Assembly (NCBI RefSeq): GCF_041146395.1
Contig: NC_090989.1
Coordinates: 226,224,843-226,288,842, forward strand
Origin: Eulemur rufifrons
Lineage: Eukaryota; Chordata; Mammalia; Primates; Lemuridae
Direction of reading: 5' to 3'
Length of the DNA: 64,000 nucleotides
Below, in pieces: positions 24,331 through 35,796 of this stretch. Below the pieces are notes generated by a model, which did no database searches, was not told the origin of the DNA, and saw only the letters and a program-made list of their open reading frames with translations. The position numbers were made by a program, and so were the translations under genes. Within the stretch, counting starts at the first letter, position 1. Every line of letters starts with the position of its first letter.

Positions 24331-26585
24331 TTGTAGGAGAAGAAATTTTTCTACAGTGAGTACATATTTCCTTGTCTTAAATAATGCATGATGAGCATGA
24401 CTATCCTTTCCGGCAGAACTAGGTTGAATGATGAGTATAAGTAAGAATGCTGTGGTTATAAGTTGCTTTGGAATCTAGAGTTAAATAGGTACCAAACAAT
24501 CAACATCTAGGAACAATCTTCACATTTAGCCATTTGCATCTTTCTTTTAAGATAAAGTGAAAGATGCCCATCTGTATGAGGTACTAGACAGTATAGCCTG
24601 GCTCTCTCTCCAGAAAATTACTCCTGAGTCAATGGCTACAGAAGCCAGATCCCAAATGATTTCCTCAGACTCTAGAAAATCTTTTTTTTTTAAATTTCAG
24701 CTATCAATATCATCTGTCTAAGCAGTATCTTCCAAAGAAGCACAAACAATAGATCATGGGTAATGTCAGCCAACTTTTTCTCTCTCTTTTATCTAACTAA
24801 TCCTGCCTATTCAGTTCTCTCTCCTTGTTCAGAGTTTGACTGGAATTTCAATAGAAGGCATTTACTTGAAAATTTACAAAGTCTTTATCCTCTAGGGAAC
24901 ACAACACTTCTAAAGACATGACACTGGAGCAAGGATGGAAATTAAGTTTTATTTCACATAACACCCATCAATTAACAATGGTTGCCTGGAGCATCATGTT
25001 GAGAAAAATTTGGAGGCTGAATATGAACTCAGTAGGTAAAAGTGCCATGATGGGTTAATAATATCTGCCACAGTTGTAGTGTGGGGTGTAGATACGCCAT
25101 GTGTTTGCCATCTCTACCTATTATAGACCCTCTATCTCTTCTCTCTTCTCTCCCCTTCCCCCGTTGCTCTTCTCATGCTCCTTGGCTTTGGACTGAACGC
25201 AGCATCCATTCCAGTGGTGGTTCCCGATTTGGCCCTATGCAGTGGCTCCCCCTCCATCCCCACGTAGAAGGAGAAAACCCTCACGGTGCCTAGCAGTTGG
25301 ATACGAGTGGGGTGTGTGTGCACAAGTGCCTGCATTTTTCTAGGGAAAGGACTGTGGCAAATCCTATGGATTGTCTACTCCCAAACAAGTCACAATTCCA
25401 TATGCCTTTGCCTTCCCTTGCCACAGAGGCTGAAAAGTTAAACTCTTTCAATTTTCCTCCTTCCCTTGATTTGACCACTGAGAAGGAAGGTGTCCCTTCT
25501 TGACTAACAAGCAAAACCTCACTAGGAGAAAACCATTTGCTCTTCATGTTTTCCCATTATTCTTGCCTGAAACATTAATGTAAGATGTATATAAGTGGCA
25601 GCCGTCTTAAAGCATGAGGCCACGAGCCTGAGGCTGAGGCTGTGCTCTGGGGTGGAAGAGCAAAAGGTCGGAAGAGCTTTAGTTCCTTGAGCCATTGTCC
25701 CAGCTCTGGACTCTCTACCTCCAGACATATTTTTATGTCATGAAATACACACACCCTCCAACACACACAAACTTGCATGCATGTACACATATAATTTTTT
25801 TTAAAATATCAACATAAATTATAAGATTTTCTTCCCGTTCCCTAATATCCCTTGCATTTGCCCCTACGGGCAAGCGTCCCATTCTGGACACTCTGCTGAA
25901 TAACAAAGGTATTATTATTATTATTATTTGATATCACAAAAACTTACATAGCACTGATGACAAAGGAGGAAAAAAATACCCAGAAAAGTATGCTATGAGA
26001 TAGGATGATAGTGTGAGGTCATTTCTGTTTTATTTATAAATGCTTGGAAGGACATACATAGGTTGTTAATGGTGGTAGCCTTTAAGCTATTGTATGTTCA
26101 TAGCTTTCTGAATCAACCATGTATTAAGTTGCAATAAAAAAGAAAATAAATGTTATTTTAAAATATCCCATTAGTTCAAGATAGGCCCTTCCTATCTTTC
26201 AAAATTTACTATTTCCTTCAAGGTGCCTTGTCATGGTGCTGAGTGTCCCCTGCCCTGAACAAACATGTTCTACCTGGAGCATGTTTGCTCAGGCCACCTG
26301 TTCACCTGTGCTGATAGCCAGGCAGGTGTGGTGGTGAGGACAGGACAGGACACTCAGTTCAGGTGGCCTCCAGCCTGCCCTGGGGGGAGGACAGGATTGG
26401 GGTGAGGAAATGACCTCCCTGCAGGACATCGCCCTTGGTGACTACACCGCCCTCCCCCGTACCAGTGGACTTTTCCCATGTCTCACTCCACTAATCACAA
26501 AATTGCCTGAATTCTCACCCTCATCACAGAGGGACAGGCAGTCAGCCTTGGAGCACCACAGTCCACTTTTGTTCAGAGATAGGGA
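24331..26585. other. unassigned sequence
   Basis: No gene or named repeat. It includes a short (TTA)n at about 25911-25928 and a CA-rich patch near 25745-25775. The 156-codon ORF starting at 26410 runs into a MIR and the L1 boundary and is not gene-like. Confidence 0.45.
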
Positions 26586-26589
26586 AGAG

Positions 26590-26700
26590 CAAGCTCTGAA
26601 GGTTAAGGGTGTGCCCAAGATTAAAGACGGCAAATCAGCAGCAGAGTGGGGACCGGAACCCAGTCAATCACTGACAACCACCACCCTCGCTACCTCTCCG
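26590..26700 (+). repeat. MIR-like fragment
   Basis: 'gttaagggtgtgcccaagat' and 'agtggggaccggaacccagt' follow the right half of the MIR core. Confidence 0.4.
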
Positions 26701-26739
26701 ACTGCCACACAGAATCCTTCCCAAAGGCTGAGTTTTGCC

Positions 26740-26829
26740 CTGGGTGCTGCCATGTCGTCTCTTATCCTTACAAACCACTACAAGGTAGATGTTGTCACCT
26801 CCATTTTAAAGCTAAAGAAACTAAGGCTC
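26740..26829 (+). repeat. MIR, left part (split by L1)
   Basis: 'tctcttatccttacaaacca', 'ctacaaggtagatgttgtca' and 'cctccattttaaagctaaag' match MIR up to 'aaactaaggctc', where homology stops. The missing right part lies at 34587-34690 beyond the L1. Confidence 0.65.
26814..26829 (+). repeat. target-site duplication of L1, left copy
   Basis: 'aaagaaactaaggctc' pairs with 'aaagaaagtaaggttc' at 34587-34602, 14 of 16 identical. Both are MIR sequence, so similarity is expected only if the site was duplicated on insertion. Confidence 0.6.
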
Positions 26830-29514
26830 TGCTGGAGACCTCACAGAGGAAAACTGCAAAGCAGAGAAGGAAAAAGATAAAGGAAAAAAGATATCGGTCA
26901 GGATCAAACCCAGAGAGGCTGGGAACCCAGGGAAAGAGTACGGGGGCATCCCTCTCTCTCTACCACAAGCCTTTGGTGATCAGTGGGCTGCCAGGTTCCT
27001 TGGAGGCTTTTCTACCCCCATGAGCACAGGCACGGCAGCAAACATGGAACAGTGGGGAGAACTTGCATGATCCTAGAGCTTAGACATTCCATGCAAGGTT
27101 CCCCTCCAAGGAGAGTGACCCCAGAGGCTGGAGAGCTGGCTTTTTTCCATTCAGACTCTTAGTCTTCCCTGTCCCTCCCCCAAGCACTGCAACCAGGAAA
27201 GCAGTTTGAGCCAAGAATTTGATGAGCAGCTGCCTCTCCCCAGCAGGCACGTCCTACACGCTGAGGTTTCCACAGAGAGGGGGACCCATGCCTTTCCCCT
27301 TGGGAACCTGCAGTGGACCCAGGATGCCTGTTCTGGGAGCTCCCTGCCCGCCAGCATTTCACAGTGTCATACTCCAGTGAGTCAGACAAGCAGGCTGGAC
27401 CCCGTGTCCCCTGACTTTGAGTGGGTTGCTGGGGGATGCGGAGGGGAGGTCTGGGAGCTGAACTTGGGTGGAAAGGGAGTCCACGTGGACAGAACTGACA
27501 GGAAGATAATGTGGGGTTCTGAGACACGGCGAGCTGGGAGAGCGCCCATCTCCCCGTAGGAAAAGCACCCTGTTGGATTAGGGTGGGTCCTCCAGTGAGG
27601 AAAAGCCCAGCCCTGGGAGCCATAGCAACCAAGGGTGGCACATTCAGGCGCTCAGGCTGACCGAGAAACTGTGGCCCCTCCCCAATCATTGCAACCATTT
27701 AAGCAGCTTGAACGTAGAATGTGGCAAGCAAAAACCTCTCTCCAGCAGGTGTGTACTCCAAGCTGAGGTCTCCAGAGAGAGTAGGGTCCACATCTCTTCC
27801 CTTTAGAACCTGCAGTGGACCCAGTATGGCCAATTGGGAGCTCCCTGCCTGCGAGTGTTTCGTAGAGAAGCATGCTAGCAGGCCAGACATGCAGGCCAAG
27901 GGAAGGTTTGAGAGTTGGACTTGTGTGGCGAGGGAGCCCACATGGACAGAACTGATGGGTGAATACTGTGGGGGTCCAAGATGCTGCGATCTGGGAGAGC
28001 ACCCACCCCTCACTGCAGGAAAGCTACACTATGGGATTAGGGTGGGTCCTCTGGCAGGGAAGGTCCCAGCCTGGTGCTATAGCAACCAAGCGTTTAAGCC
28101 CCTCCCCCACGAACAGCCCTCCAGTCTGGAGAGCCTGCCCTGACTTTCCTCCCAGTGGCTCCCCCTAGCAGCTGGGAAAGCAAACTCTGAGCCCTGCCAA
28201 GGCTTTGCAAAGCCTTCCAGGCTCATGCAACCAAACCATGCCCTGCCTTACTCGCTCCTCCACCTACCTCTGCTGTGGTGGAGATTAGGCAACCCCCTGG
28301 GAGCCACAAGGCCACTCTCAAAGCCTAAGGCACTAAAGTGCTCCACCTGAGGGACTAGAGCTTACCACAGGCACAAAAGAATATCTCGGCAGTTGGCTCT
28401 TTCATGCAAGCATCAACCACTGACAGGCAGAACAACTCTATAGCTCATCACAGCATCTACAGACTCAATTAAATAGGGTGTGGCTGATTCTTACTCACAA
28501 GTACTACTTCCCATCTCGGAGATTAAGCTGGGGGACCCTATACAATTCACACTGCAGGGAAGAAGTGAAGACAACAGGATAGAGGCAACACAAGGGGACA
28601 CTGTTTATTAGGAGAGAGAGAAAAGTTAGGGGCAGCTCAATCTGTGAGGGGTCTCCCTCTTCTACTGCAGACCTCTGAGCTGATCGGGGAGCTGCTCAAA
28701 GTCTGTGCAGGTACATTCCACCAGAGAGCAGGTGCACCAGAGACCTGGTGCCTGCCAATACCAGGCTTCTGCAACTGACAACATCCTGATCACACTGGTG
28801 CACACACAGCCAGGTCTGCTTAGGACCCAGCCATCCAGCAGTAACCTTAGTGTCACCCCTGCTGGGCCGGGGAGGGAACAGATGCTCCCCCATGTTGAGC
28901 CCTGTGACTGGGGGTTGAGCATACCTCTTTTCTGGCATGGAAGCCAAACAGAGGAAGAACCTCAGATGCCACAGGCACCACTTGGAAAGTCTCAGGCAAC
29001 TGGCTCAGGGGGTCCTAGGTGTGGTGGGGAGAACCATGGCTGACTAGTAGCTCCAGTCCACCTACATAGAACCTGGGTTGCTGAGAGAAACCCCTGCCTG
29101 TGTGACTAGGCATCAGCAGTCCCCATGCTGGTGGAACACCCTCAATATGGTCAGATCTGCCTCCAAAATCCCCAGAGCCAAATCTGAAGCTCTCACTGTT
29201 CCTAAGTCCAAGGCTCTGCCCCTGTAGCTCCAGGGCCCCCACTGGGCCAGCAACTTCACCCCTGAGACTTCAGAGTTGTGCCTATACCCCAATGCCCCAT
29301 AACTGAGTTCCCACCACTACTATTGGGCTGGCAGAACCTTCCTGAGGTCCAATATTTAACTCAGGATCCCCCAGCCCTGAGCAGCTGTCACTCCTGGACT
29401 TGGTTCAAGAGAGTTTCCAGCAAAGGTGAACAGGTGCCCTGCATACCTATTAACCCAGAGATGAGAGAAGAGAAGCCAGATAAGAAATAAGCCAGCAAAA
29501 TAACCTTGGCAACA
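26830..29514 (+). promoter_or_regulatory. L1 5'UTR with tandem monomers
   Basis: Unusually long (about 2.7 kb) and GC-rich compared with ORF1/ORF2. Two related units follow one another. One runs about 27165-27640, the other about 27655-28090. Shared landmarks are 'aacctgcagtggaccca' at 27305 and 27807, 'gggagctccctgcc' in each, 'acatggacagaactga' or close variants, and 'ggattagggtgggtcc' at 27575 and 28034. A partial third unit may start near 28130. In other mammals such monomers carry the internal promoter. By analogy these would drive L1 transcription, but that is inference. Confidence 0.7.
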
Positions 29515-30459
29515 TGAAAAAACACAATAGCTTGACATCCCTAAGAGAACACAATGGAGCTACAATAGTGAACTCCACCCACAAGGAAATGGCCAAAATG
29601 ACAGAAATGGAACTCAGAATATGGATGGCAAATAAGATGATTGGATTTAAGAGAAAGTTGAAAGCCAAAAAATAGAAGCCAAAAAAAAAAAAAAAAAAAT
29701 TTCAGGAAATCAATGAAAAAAATGAAAAAGTCATTAGAGTGCTGGACAACATAAGAAAGGATATAACAGAACTTTAAAAAATTAAAGAGTCATTCAGGGA
29801 ATTTTTAAATGCAGTTGAAAGCTTTAACAACAGGCTAAATCAAGGAGAAGAAATAATTTCAGAGCTTGAAGACAAGGCTCTTGAGATAACCCAATTATTC
29901 AAAGAGGCAGAGAGGGGTATAAAAAGGTCCAAGCAATCACTGAGATATGGAACTATGTGAAGCGTACCAACATTTGAATTATATGTACCTGAGGGTGAAG
30001 AAGAAAGAGCTAAAAATATGGAAAACGTATTTAAGGAAATTATTAATGACAACTTCCCAGACATCACCAGAAATTCAGACTTAGATACAAGATGGACATC
30101 AAACACTGGGAAGAGTCATATCGAATAGGTCATTTCCAAGACAAGCAGTAATCAAACTCATCAAAGTCAAAATGAAGGAGAAAATTCTGCAAGCAGCAAG
30201 ATGAAAGTATCATAATACCTACAAAGGAAAATCCATCAGGCTACCTGCAGATTTCTCAGAAACCTTACAAGCCAGAAGGGACTGGGGCTCCACCTTCAAT
30301 CAAATTAAACTAAACAACTGCCAGCCTAGAATTTTGTATTCTGCAAAACTAAGTTTCACAATAGAAGGAGAAATTAAGTCCTTTCCAGACAAGCAAACAC
30401 TGAGGGAATTTGTCATGACCAGACCTGCTTTTCATGAAATACTCAGAACAGCACTATGA
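29515..30459 (+). pseudogene. L1 ORF1 remnant (ORF1p, RNA-binding chaperone)
   Basis: ORF1p is the trimeric RNA-binding protein that packages L1 RNA in the cytoplasm. The frame opens at the ATG of 29515 but hits a stop near 29670, followed by an A-run (29682-29699) that likely shifted the frame. The middle keeps coiled-coil-like Lys/Glu-rich text (29700-29900). The end reads PAFHEILRTAL then stop at 30457-30459, as expected for the ORF1p C terminus. In between, stops occur in all frames. The coding content is dead. Confidence 0.75.
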
Positions 30460-30578
30460 CAAATCAGCACAACAGATACCCACCAGTGTAAATTCACCCA
30501 GAAGAACCCCAAACTCACAACTCCTATACAACAATAGAACAAGAGGTAAAACAAAGCAACAAAGAACAATCCAATAGG

Positions 30579-33500
30579 ATGAACAGACCAACATTCCACA
30601 TATCAATGCTATCAATCAACGTGAACAGACTGAATGCCCTTCTCAAAAGACATAGGTTGGCTAAATGGATGAAAAAACACAATACAAGTATCTGCTGTCT
30701 CCAGGAAACATATCTAAACCACAAAGATGCACACAGACTCATCATGAAAGGATGGAAAAAAATATTCTGTGCAAATGGAAATCAAAAGAGAGAAGGTGCA
30801 GCCATTCTCATATCAGATAAAATTGACTTTAAGCCAACCAAGGTAAAGAAAGACAAAGAGAGCCATTATATAATGGTAAAGCGAGCTAACCAACAAGAAA
30901 ACATAACAATCATAATTATATATGTGCCCAACACAGAAGCTCCCAGATACATAAAGTAAATCTTACTAGAGCTAATCAAAGACATAAATAGTACCATCGT
31001 AATTGCCAAGGACCTCAACACCCCACTATCAGAACTTGATAAATCATCTTAGCAGAAAATAAAGAAATAATGGACTTAAACCAAACTCTAAATCAAATGG
31101 ACCTAACAGACATTTACAGAACATTCTACCCAAAACTATAGAATACACATTCTTCTCAGCAGCCCAGGGGACATTCTTAAAGATTGATCATATCTTAGGC
31201 CACAAAACTGGTCTCAATAAATCCAAAAAAATCAAAATCATACCATGTATCTTCTCAGACCACAGCGGAATAAAATTAGAAATCAATCACAGGAGAAACA
31301 TTCACACCTACACAAAGTCATAGAAATTAAACAACTTGCTGCTGAATGATTATTGAGTCCAGAATGAAATTAAGATGGAAATTTAAAAATTCTTTGAACT
31401 GAATGACAAAGGGGACACAAGCTATCAAAATCTTTGGGACACAGCAAAAGCTCTCCTCAAGGGAAAATTCATAGCCTTAAATGCCTACATCAAAAAGACA
31501 GAAAGATCACAAATTGATCACCTAATGTCACACCTCAAAGAACTAGAAAAGGAAGAATAAACCAAACCCAGAGCCAACAGAAGAAAAGAAATAACAAAAG
31601 TCAGAGCAGAACTAAATGAATTGGAGAATAAAAAAAATTACAAAAGATTAACTAAACAAAAAGTTGGTTCTTTGAAAAGATAAACAAAATTGATAGACCT
31701 CTTTCTAGATTAACCAAGAACAGAAAAGAAAGGACCGAATTAAGCTCAATCAGAAATGAAAAAGATGACATTACAACTGATACTGCAGAAATACAAAACA
31801 TCATCTATGAATACTAAGTAAATCTCTACACACATAAACTAGAGAATGCAGAGGAAATGGATAAGTTCCTGGAAACACACAAGCAGGAAGAAATAGAACT
31901 CCTGAACAGATCAATAATGATCAGTGAGATTGAATCAGTAATAAACCCCCACACACACCAAAAAAAGCCCTGGACCCGATGCATTAAAGGCCAAATTCTA
32001 TCAGACCTGCAAAGAAGACCTGATACTCATAGTACAGAAATTATTCCATAATATTGAGAAGGAGGGACACCTCCCCAACTCATTCTATCAAGCCAGTATC
32101 ACCTTGATATGAAAGCCAGGTAAGGACACAACACAAAAAGAAAACTACAGAACAATATCTCTTGTGAATGTAGATGTAAAAATCCTCAATAAAATACTAG
32201 AAAACTGAATTAAACAGCACATCAAAAAAAAAAAAAAAATCCAACAGGACCAGTTGGGCTTCATTCCAGCGATACAAGGATGGTTCAACATACATAAATC
32301 AATCAATGTGATTCACCACATAAACAAAAGCAAAAACAAAGACCATATGATCATCTTAATAAATGCAGAAAAAGCCTTTAACAAAATTCATCACCCTTTT
32401 GTGATAAAAACCCTCAACAAACTAGACATAGAATGAACATAACACAAGATTATAAAAGCCACATATGACAAACCCACAGCCAACATCATACTGAATGGGG
32501 AAAAGTTGAAAGCATTCCCCCTAAGAGCTGGAGTAAGACAATGATGTCCATTGTCACCACTCCTAATCAATATAATGCTGGAAGCCCTAGCCAGGACAAT
32601 CAGGCGAGAGAAGAATATTAAGGGTATCCAAATTGGGAAAGAGGTCATCAAACTATCACTCTTTGCTCACAATATGATCTTGTATCTAGAAAAACTCAAG
32701 GATTACACCAAGAGTCTCCTGGAATTGATAAGTACATTCAGCAAAGTCTCAGGATACAAAATCAACACAAGTAAATCAGTAGCATTCCTATATACTAATA
32801 CCAATCAAGCCAAGAGTCAAATCAAACACTCAATACCATTCACAATAGCTACAAAGAAAATAAAATACTTAGGAATATATTTAATCAAGGAGATGAAAGA
32901 TCTCTACAAGGAAAACTACAAAATTCTGAGGAAAGAAATCACAGAAGATACAAACAAATGGAAAAACATATCATGGTCATGGATAGGTAGAATCAACATT
33001 GTTAAAGTGTTCATGCTACCCAAAATGATTAACAAATTCAAGGCAATCCCCATCAAGTTACCAAAGTCATACTTCACAGATCTAGAAAAAACAATTCTAC
33101 ACTTCATTTGGAACGAAAAAAGAGCCTGAAGAGCCAAAGCAATCTTAAGCAAAAAGAACAAAACTGGAGGCATCACATTATCAGACTTCAAACTATACTA
33201 CAAGGCTTTAGTAACCAAAATAGCATGGCACTGATACAAAAATAGACACATAGACTATTAGAACAGAACAGAAAACTCAGACAAAACCATCTACCTACAA
33301 CCAACTGATCTTTGACAAAGCAAACAATGTGCACTGGGGAAAAGAATCCCTATTCAATAAATGGTACTGGGAAAATTGGATAGCCACAATGCAGAATGAA
33401 ACAGGACTGCTACATCTCACCAATCACAAAAATTAATTCAAGATGGATAAAAGACTTAGATCTAAGGCGTGGAGCCATAAGAATTCTAGAGCAAAATGTA

Positions 33501-34350
33501 AGAAAAACTCTTCTAATTATTGGCCTAGGCAAAGAATTTATGAAAAAGACCCCAGTGGTAATTGTGGCAACAACAAAAATAAATAAAATGGGATTTGATT
33601 AAACTAAAAACCTGCAAAGCTAAGAAAACAATCAACAGAGCAAATAGACAACCTACAGAATGGGAGAAAATATTTGCAAGCTATACATCCAATAAAGGGC
33701 TAATAACCAGAATTTACAAAGAACTCAAGCAAATCAGCAAGAAAAAAAAAACTCTGTTAAAAAGACATGAATAGATGTTTCTCAAAAGAAGAAAGACAAA
33801 TGGCCAATAAACATATGAAAAAATGTTCAATGTCAATAATCATCAGGGAAATATGAATTAAAACCACAATGAGATATCACCTTACCCCAGTTAGAATGGC
33901 TTTTGTTAAAAAGGCCAAAAACAATAGATGCTGGTGTGGATGCAGAGAGAAAGGAATGGCTTATACACTGTTGGTGGGACCGCAAATTAGTTCAACCACT
34001 ATGGAAAACAGTATGGAGATTCCTGAAAGAACTAAAAGTAGATCTACCATTCGATCCAGCAATTCCACTACTGGGTATTTACCCAAAGGAAGTCATTTTA
34101 TCAAAAAGACACCTGCACTTGAATGTTTATTGAATCATAACTCATAATAGCAAAGATATGGAATTGACCCAAGTGCCCATCAATTCATGAGTGGATTAAT
34201 AAAATATGGCATACATACATCATGGAATACTACTCAGCCATACCAAAAGATGAATTAATATCTTTTGCAACAAACTGGATGGAACTGTAGACCATTCTCC
34301 TAAGTATCACAAGAATGGAAAAACAAACACCACATGTATTCACTATTTAA
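30579..34350 (+). pseudogene. L1 ORF2 remnant (endonuclease / reverse transcriptase)
   Basis: ORF2p nicks target DNA and reverse-transcribes L1 RNA. The start gives MNRPTFHISMLSINVN..., followed by the endonuclease motif CCLQETYL. The first frame closes at 30959. The reverse-transcriptase block (32551-33129, 192 codons) is the longest open piece. It keeps [17 protein letters not shown] but the catalytic FADD motif reads FAHN (codons at 32662-32673), so both active-site aspartates are gone. The C-terminal Cys motif survives partly near 33930, where the frame is disrupted. Numerous stops and frameshifts elsewhere. Confidence 0.85.
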
Positions 34351-34586
34351 TTGGAACTAACCAATGAGCACAGAAGTGCACAGAGGGGAATAAAACTTAG
34401 TGAAGAGCAACTAGGGGCTAGGGAAAAGGAGGGTAGGGAAATAAACTAACCTAATAGGTACTATGAACACTATTTGGGTGATGGTCACACTGATATCTAG
34501 GACTCAAGCATTACAAAAATGATCCATATAACCTAAAACATTTGTGTCCCCTCAATATTTTGAAATAAAAACATGCATTATAAAGA

Positions 34587-34690
34587 AAAGAAAGTAAGGT
34601 TCAGACAGATCTGTGAATTTCCAAGGCCAGAGAAAGTAAAATTAGGAGTTGAATACAGTTCTGTCCGGCATCCAAATCTAGGCTTTTTCC
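34587..34690 (+). repeat. MIR, right part (split by L1), including target duplication
   Basis: 'aaagtaaggttcagacagat', 'gaatttccaaggccagagaa', 'aattaggagttgaatacagt' and 'tctgtccggcatccaaatct' continue the MIR begun at 26740-26829. The first 16 bases (34587-34602) are the right target duplication of the intervening L1. Confidence 0.65.
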
Positions 34691-35782
34691 ACCATTTCAG
34701 CTGACTTGACAGTATTTGATCTGTTATGGATATGTCTACATAACAGTTCCCCACAGTTCCTCTTTAGGTGTCCTTAGCTATTGGGGCCTCAGAAAATCCA
34801 TTTCAATGCCTTCTCTCTGTCCCCTTCGGTATGGGGAATGCGTCCTGAAAGAGCCTGTTCTCTCAGCAGCTGGTGATATTTGATTTGATTAACACCCTGG
34901 GACCTATCACCAGACTTAAAGATGATGCCTAATTAATTGCTTACATTAAAGAGCTGGCACTTTCTGCATTCGGTTCACACTTCCAGCCTCAATCATGTTT
35001 TTGTTTCAGCAATAATATTTACATGATTAGCAAATAGTCAATTTATACTCTGGTGTGGACCAAAGCTGTGTGTGGGACTTCCCAAAGCAGATGTCCTTGA
35101 CAGGTGTAAAGAAATAGGCTCTTTTCACAGCAAGAGCCATAAGCAAGATCTTCTGCTCATTTTTCAATGAAAAAAATCATGCTTGGATCAACAAATATTC
35201 ACTGAGTACTGACCTATCCTACTTGCCAGGCATTACATTTCCCAGGCCCCATGGGGGCTAAAAAAAAGAAGTGCACTCACTAAAAAGTCCTATCAGAGTT
35301 AGCTCAGTTTTTTAAATTTCTTTTTTCTTTTCTTTCTTTCATTATTTATTTATTTTGTTTATATATTTATTTATTTAGGTCCAGGATCTAGATGCACAGA
35401 TTAGGAAAGGCATTTTACATTATATATCTGCAGTTTTGAAAGACATTTGCTAAGTTCTCTTAGATATTTTTGGACAAGAGCCAGAAATATATGGTCTTAA
35501 TGGTACTACAATTAAGTGAGTTTCTGATGTTAAATGACTCCCAAGATGTGAATGGAGGACAAACTGGAAAGAGGCAAAGTGCCCCAAGACTGTTCTATGT
35601 GATATTTTAAATCAAGAATTTGTATAAGGATACAGAAAATCAAGATTTATCTTCTGATAACAGGAAGTTGGAAGGGATTAAGCCAGCATTTTGGATGACA
35701 AAGTTCTTGACAGACTGGACAATGAGTTGAATCCTAACACCATGAAATTTAGTAGGAGCAAATGCTAAAGAACCAGCAGCAC
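34691..35782. other. unassigned sequence with an L2 scrap
   Basis: 35180-35250 resembles antisense L2 3' end ('caacaaatattcactgagta', 'ttgccaggcattacatttcc'). A CTTT/ATTT-rich tract lies at 35310-35380. 34860-35080 is non-repetitive and AT-rich with homeodomain-like TAATTAATTG at about 34930. No gene seen. Confidence 0.45.
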
Positions 35783-35796
35783 AACTACTACCTGGG
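35783..35796 (+). repeat. L1 target-site duplication, left copy
   Basis: 'aactactacctggg' is repeated exactly at 36968-36981, flanking a truncated L1. Confidence 0.95.

Larger units (their letters stand above)
26830..34590 (+). mobile_element. near full-length L1, inactive
   Basis: About 7.8 kb in canonical order: GC-rich 5'UTR (26830-29514), ORF1 remnant (29515-30459), spacer, ORF2 remnant (30579 to about 34350), and a short 3'UTR ending 'tcaatattttgaaataaaaa' with an A-rich tail. Flanked by an imperfect 16-bp target duplication within a MIR. Many stops and frame changes in both ORFs show it is an old, non-autonomous copy. The 5' boundary rests on the MIR break and could be off by tens of bases. 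Confidence 0.85.

Noticed and set aside
26410..26880. 156-codon plus-strand ORF
   Set aside because: Runs through MIR sequence and the L1 boundary; composition is not protein-like and no domain is recognised.
27159..27698. 179-codon minus-strand ORF as a gene
   Set aside because: Lies in the GC-rich L1 5'UTR monomers; kept only as an observation about antisense frames.
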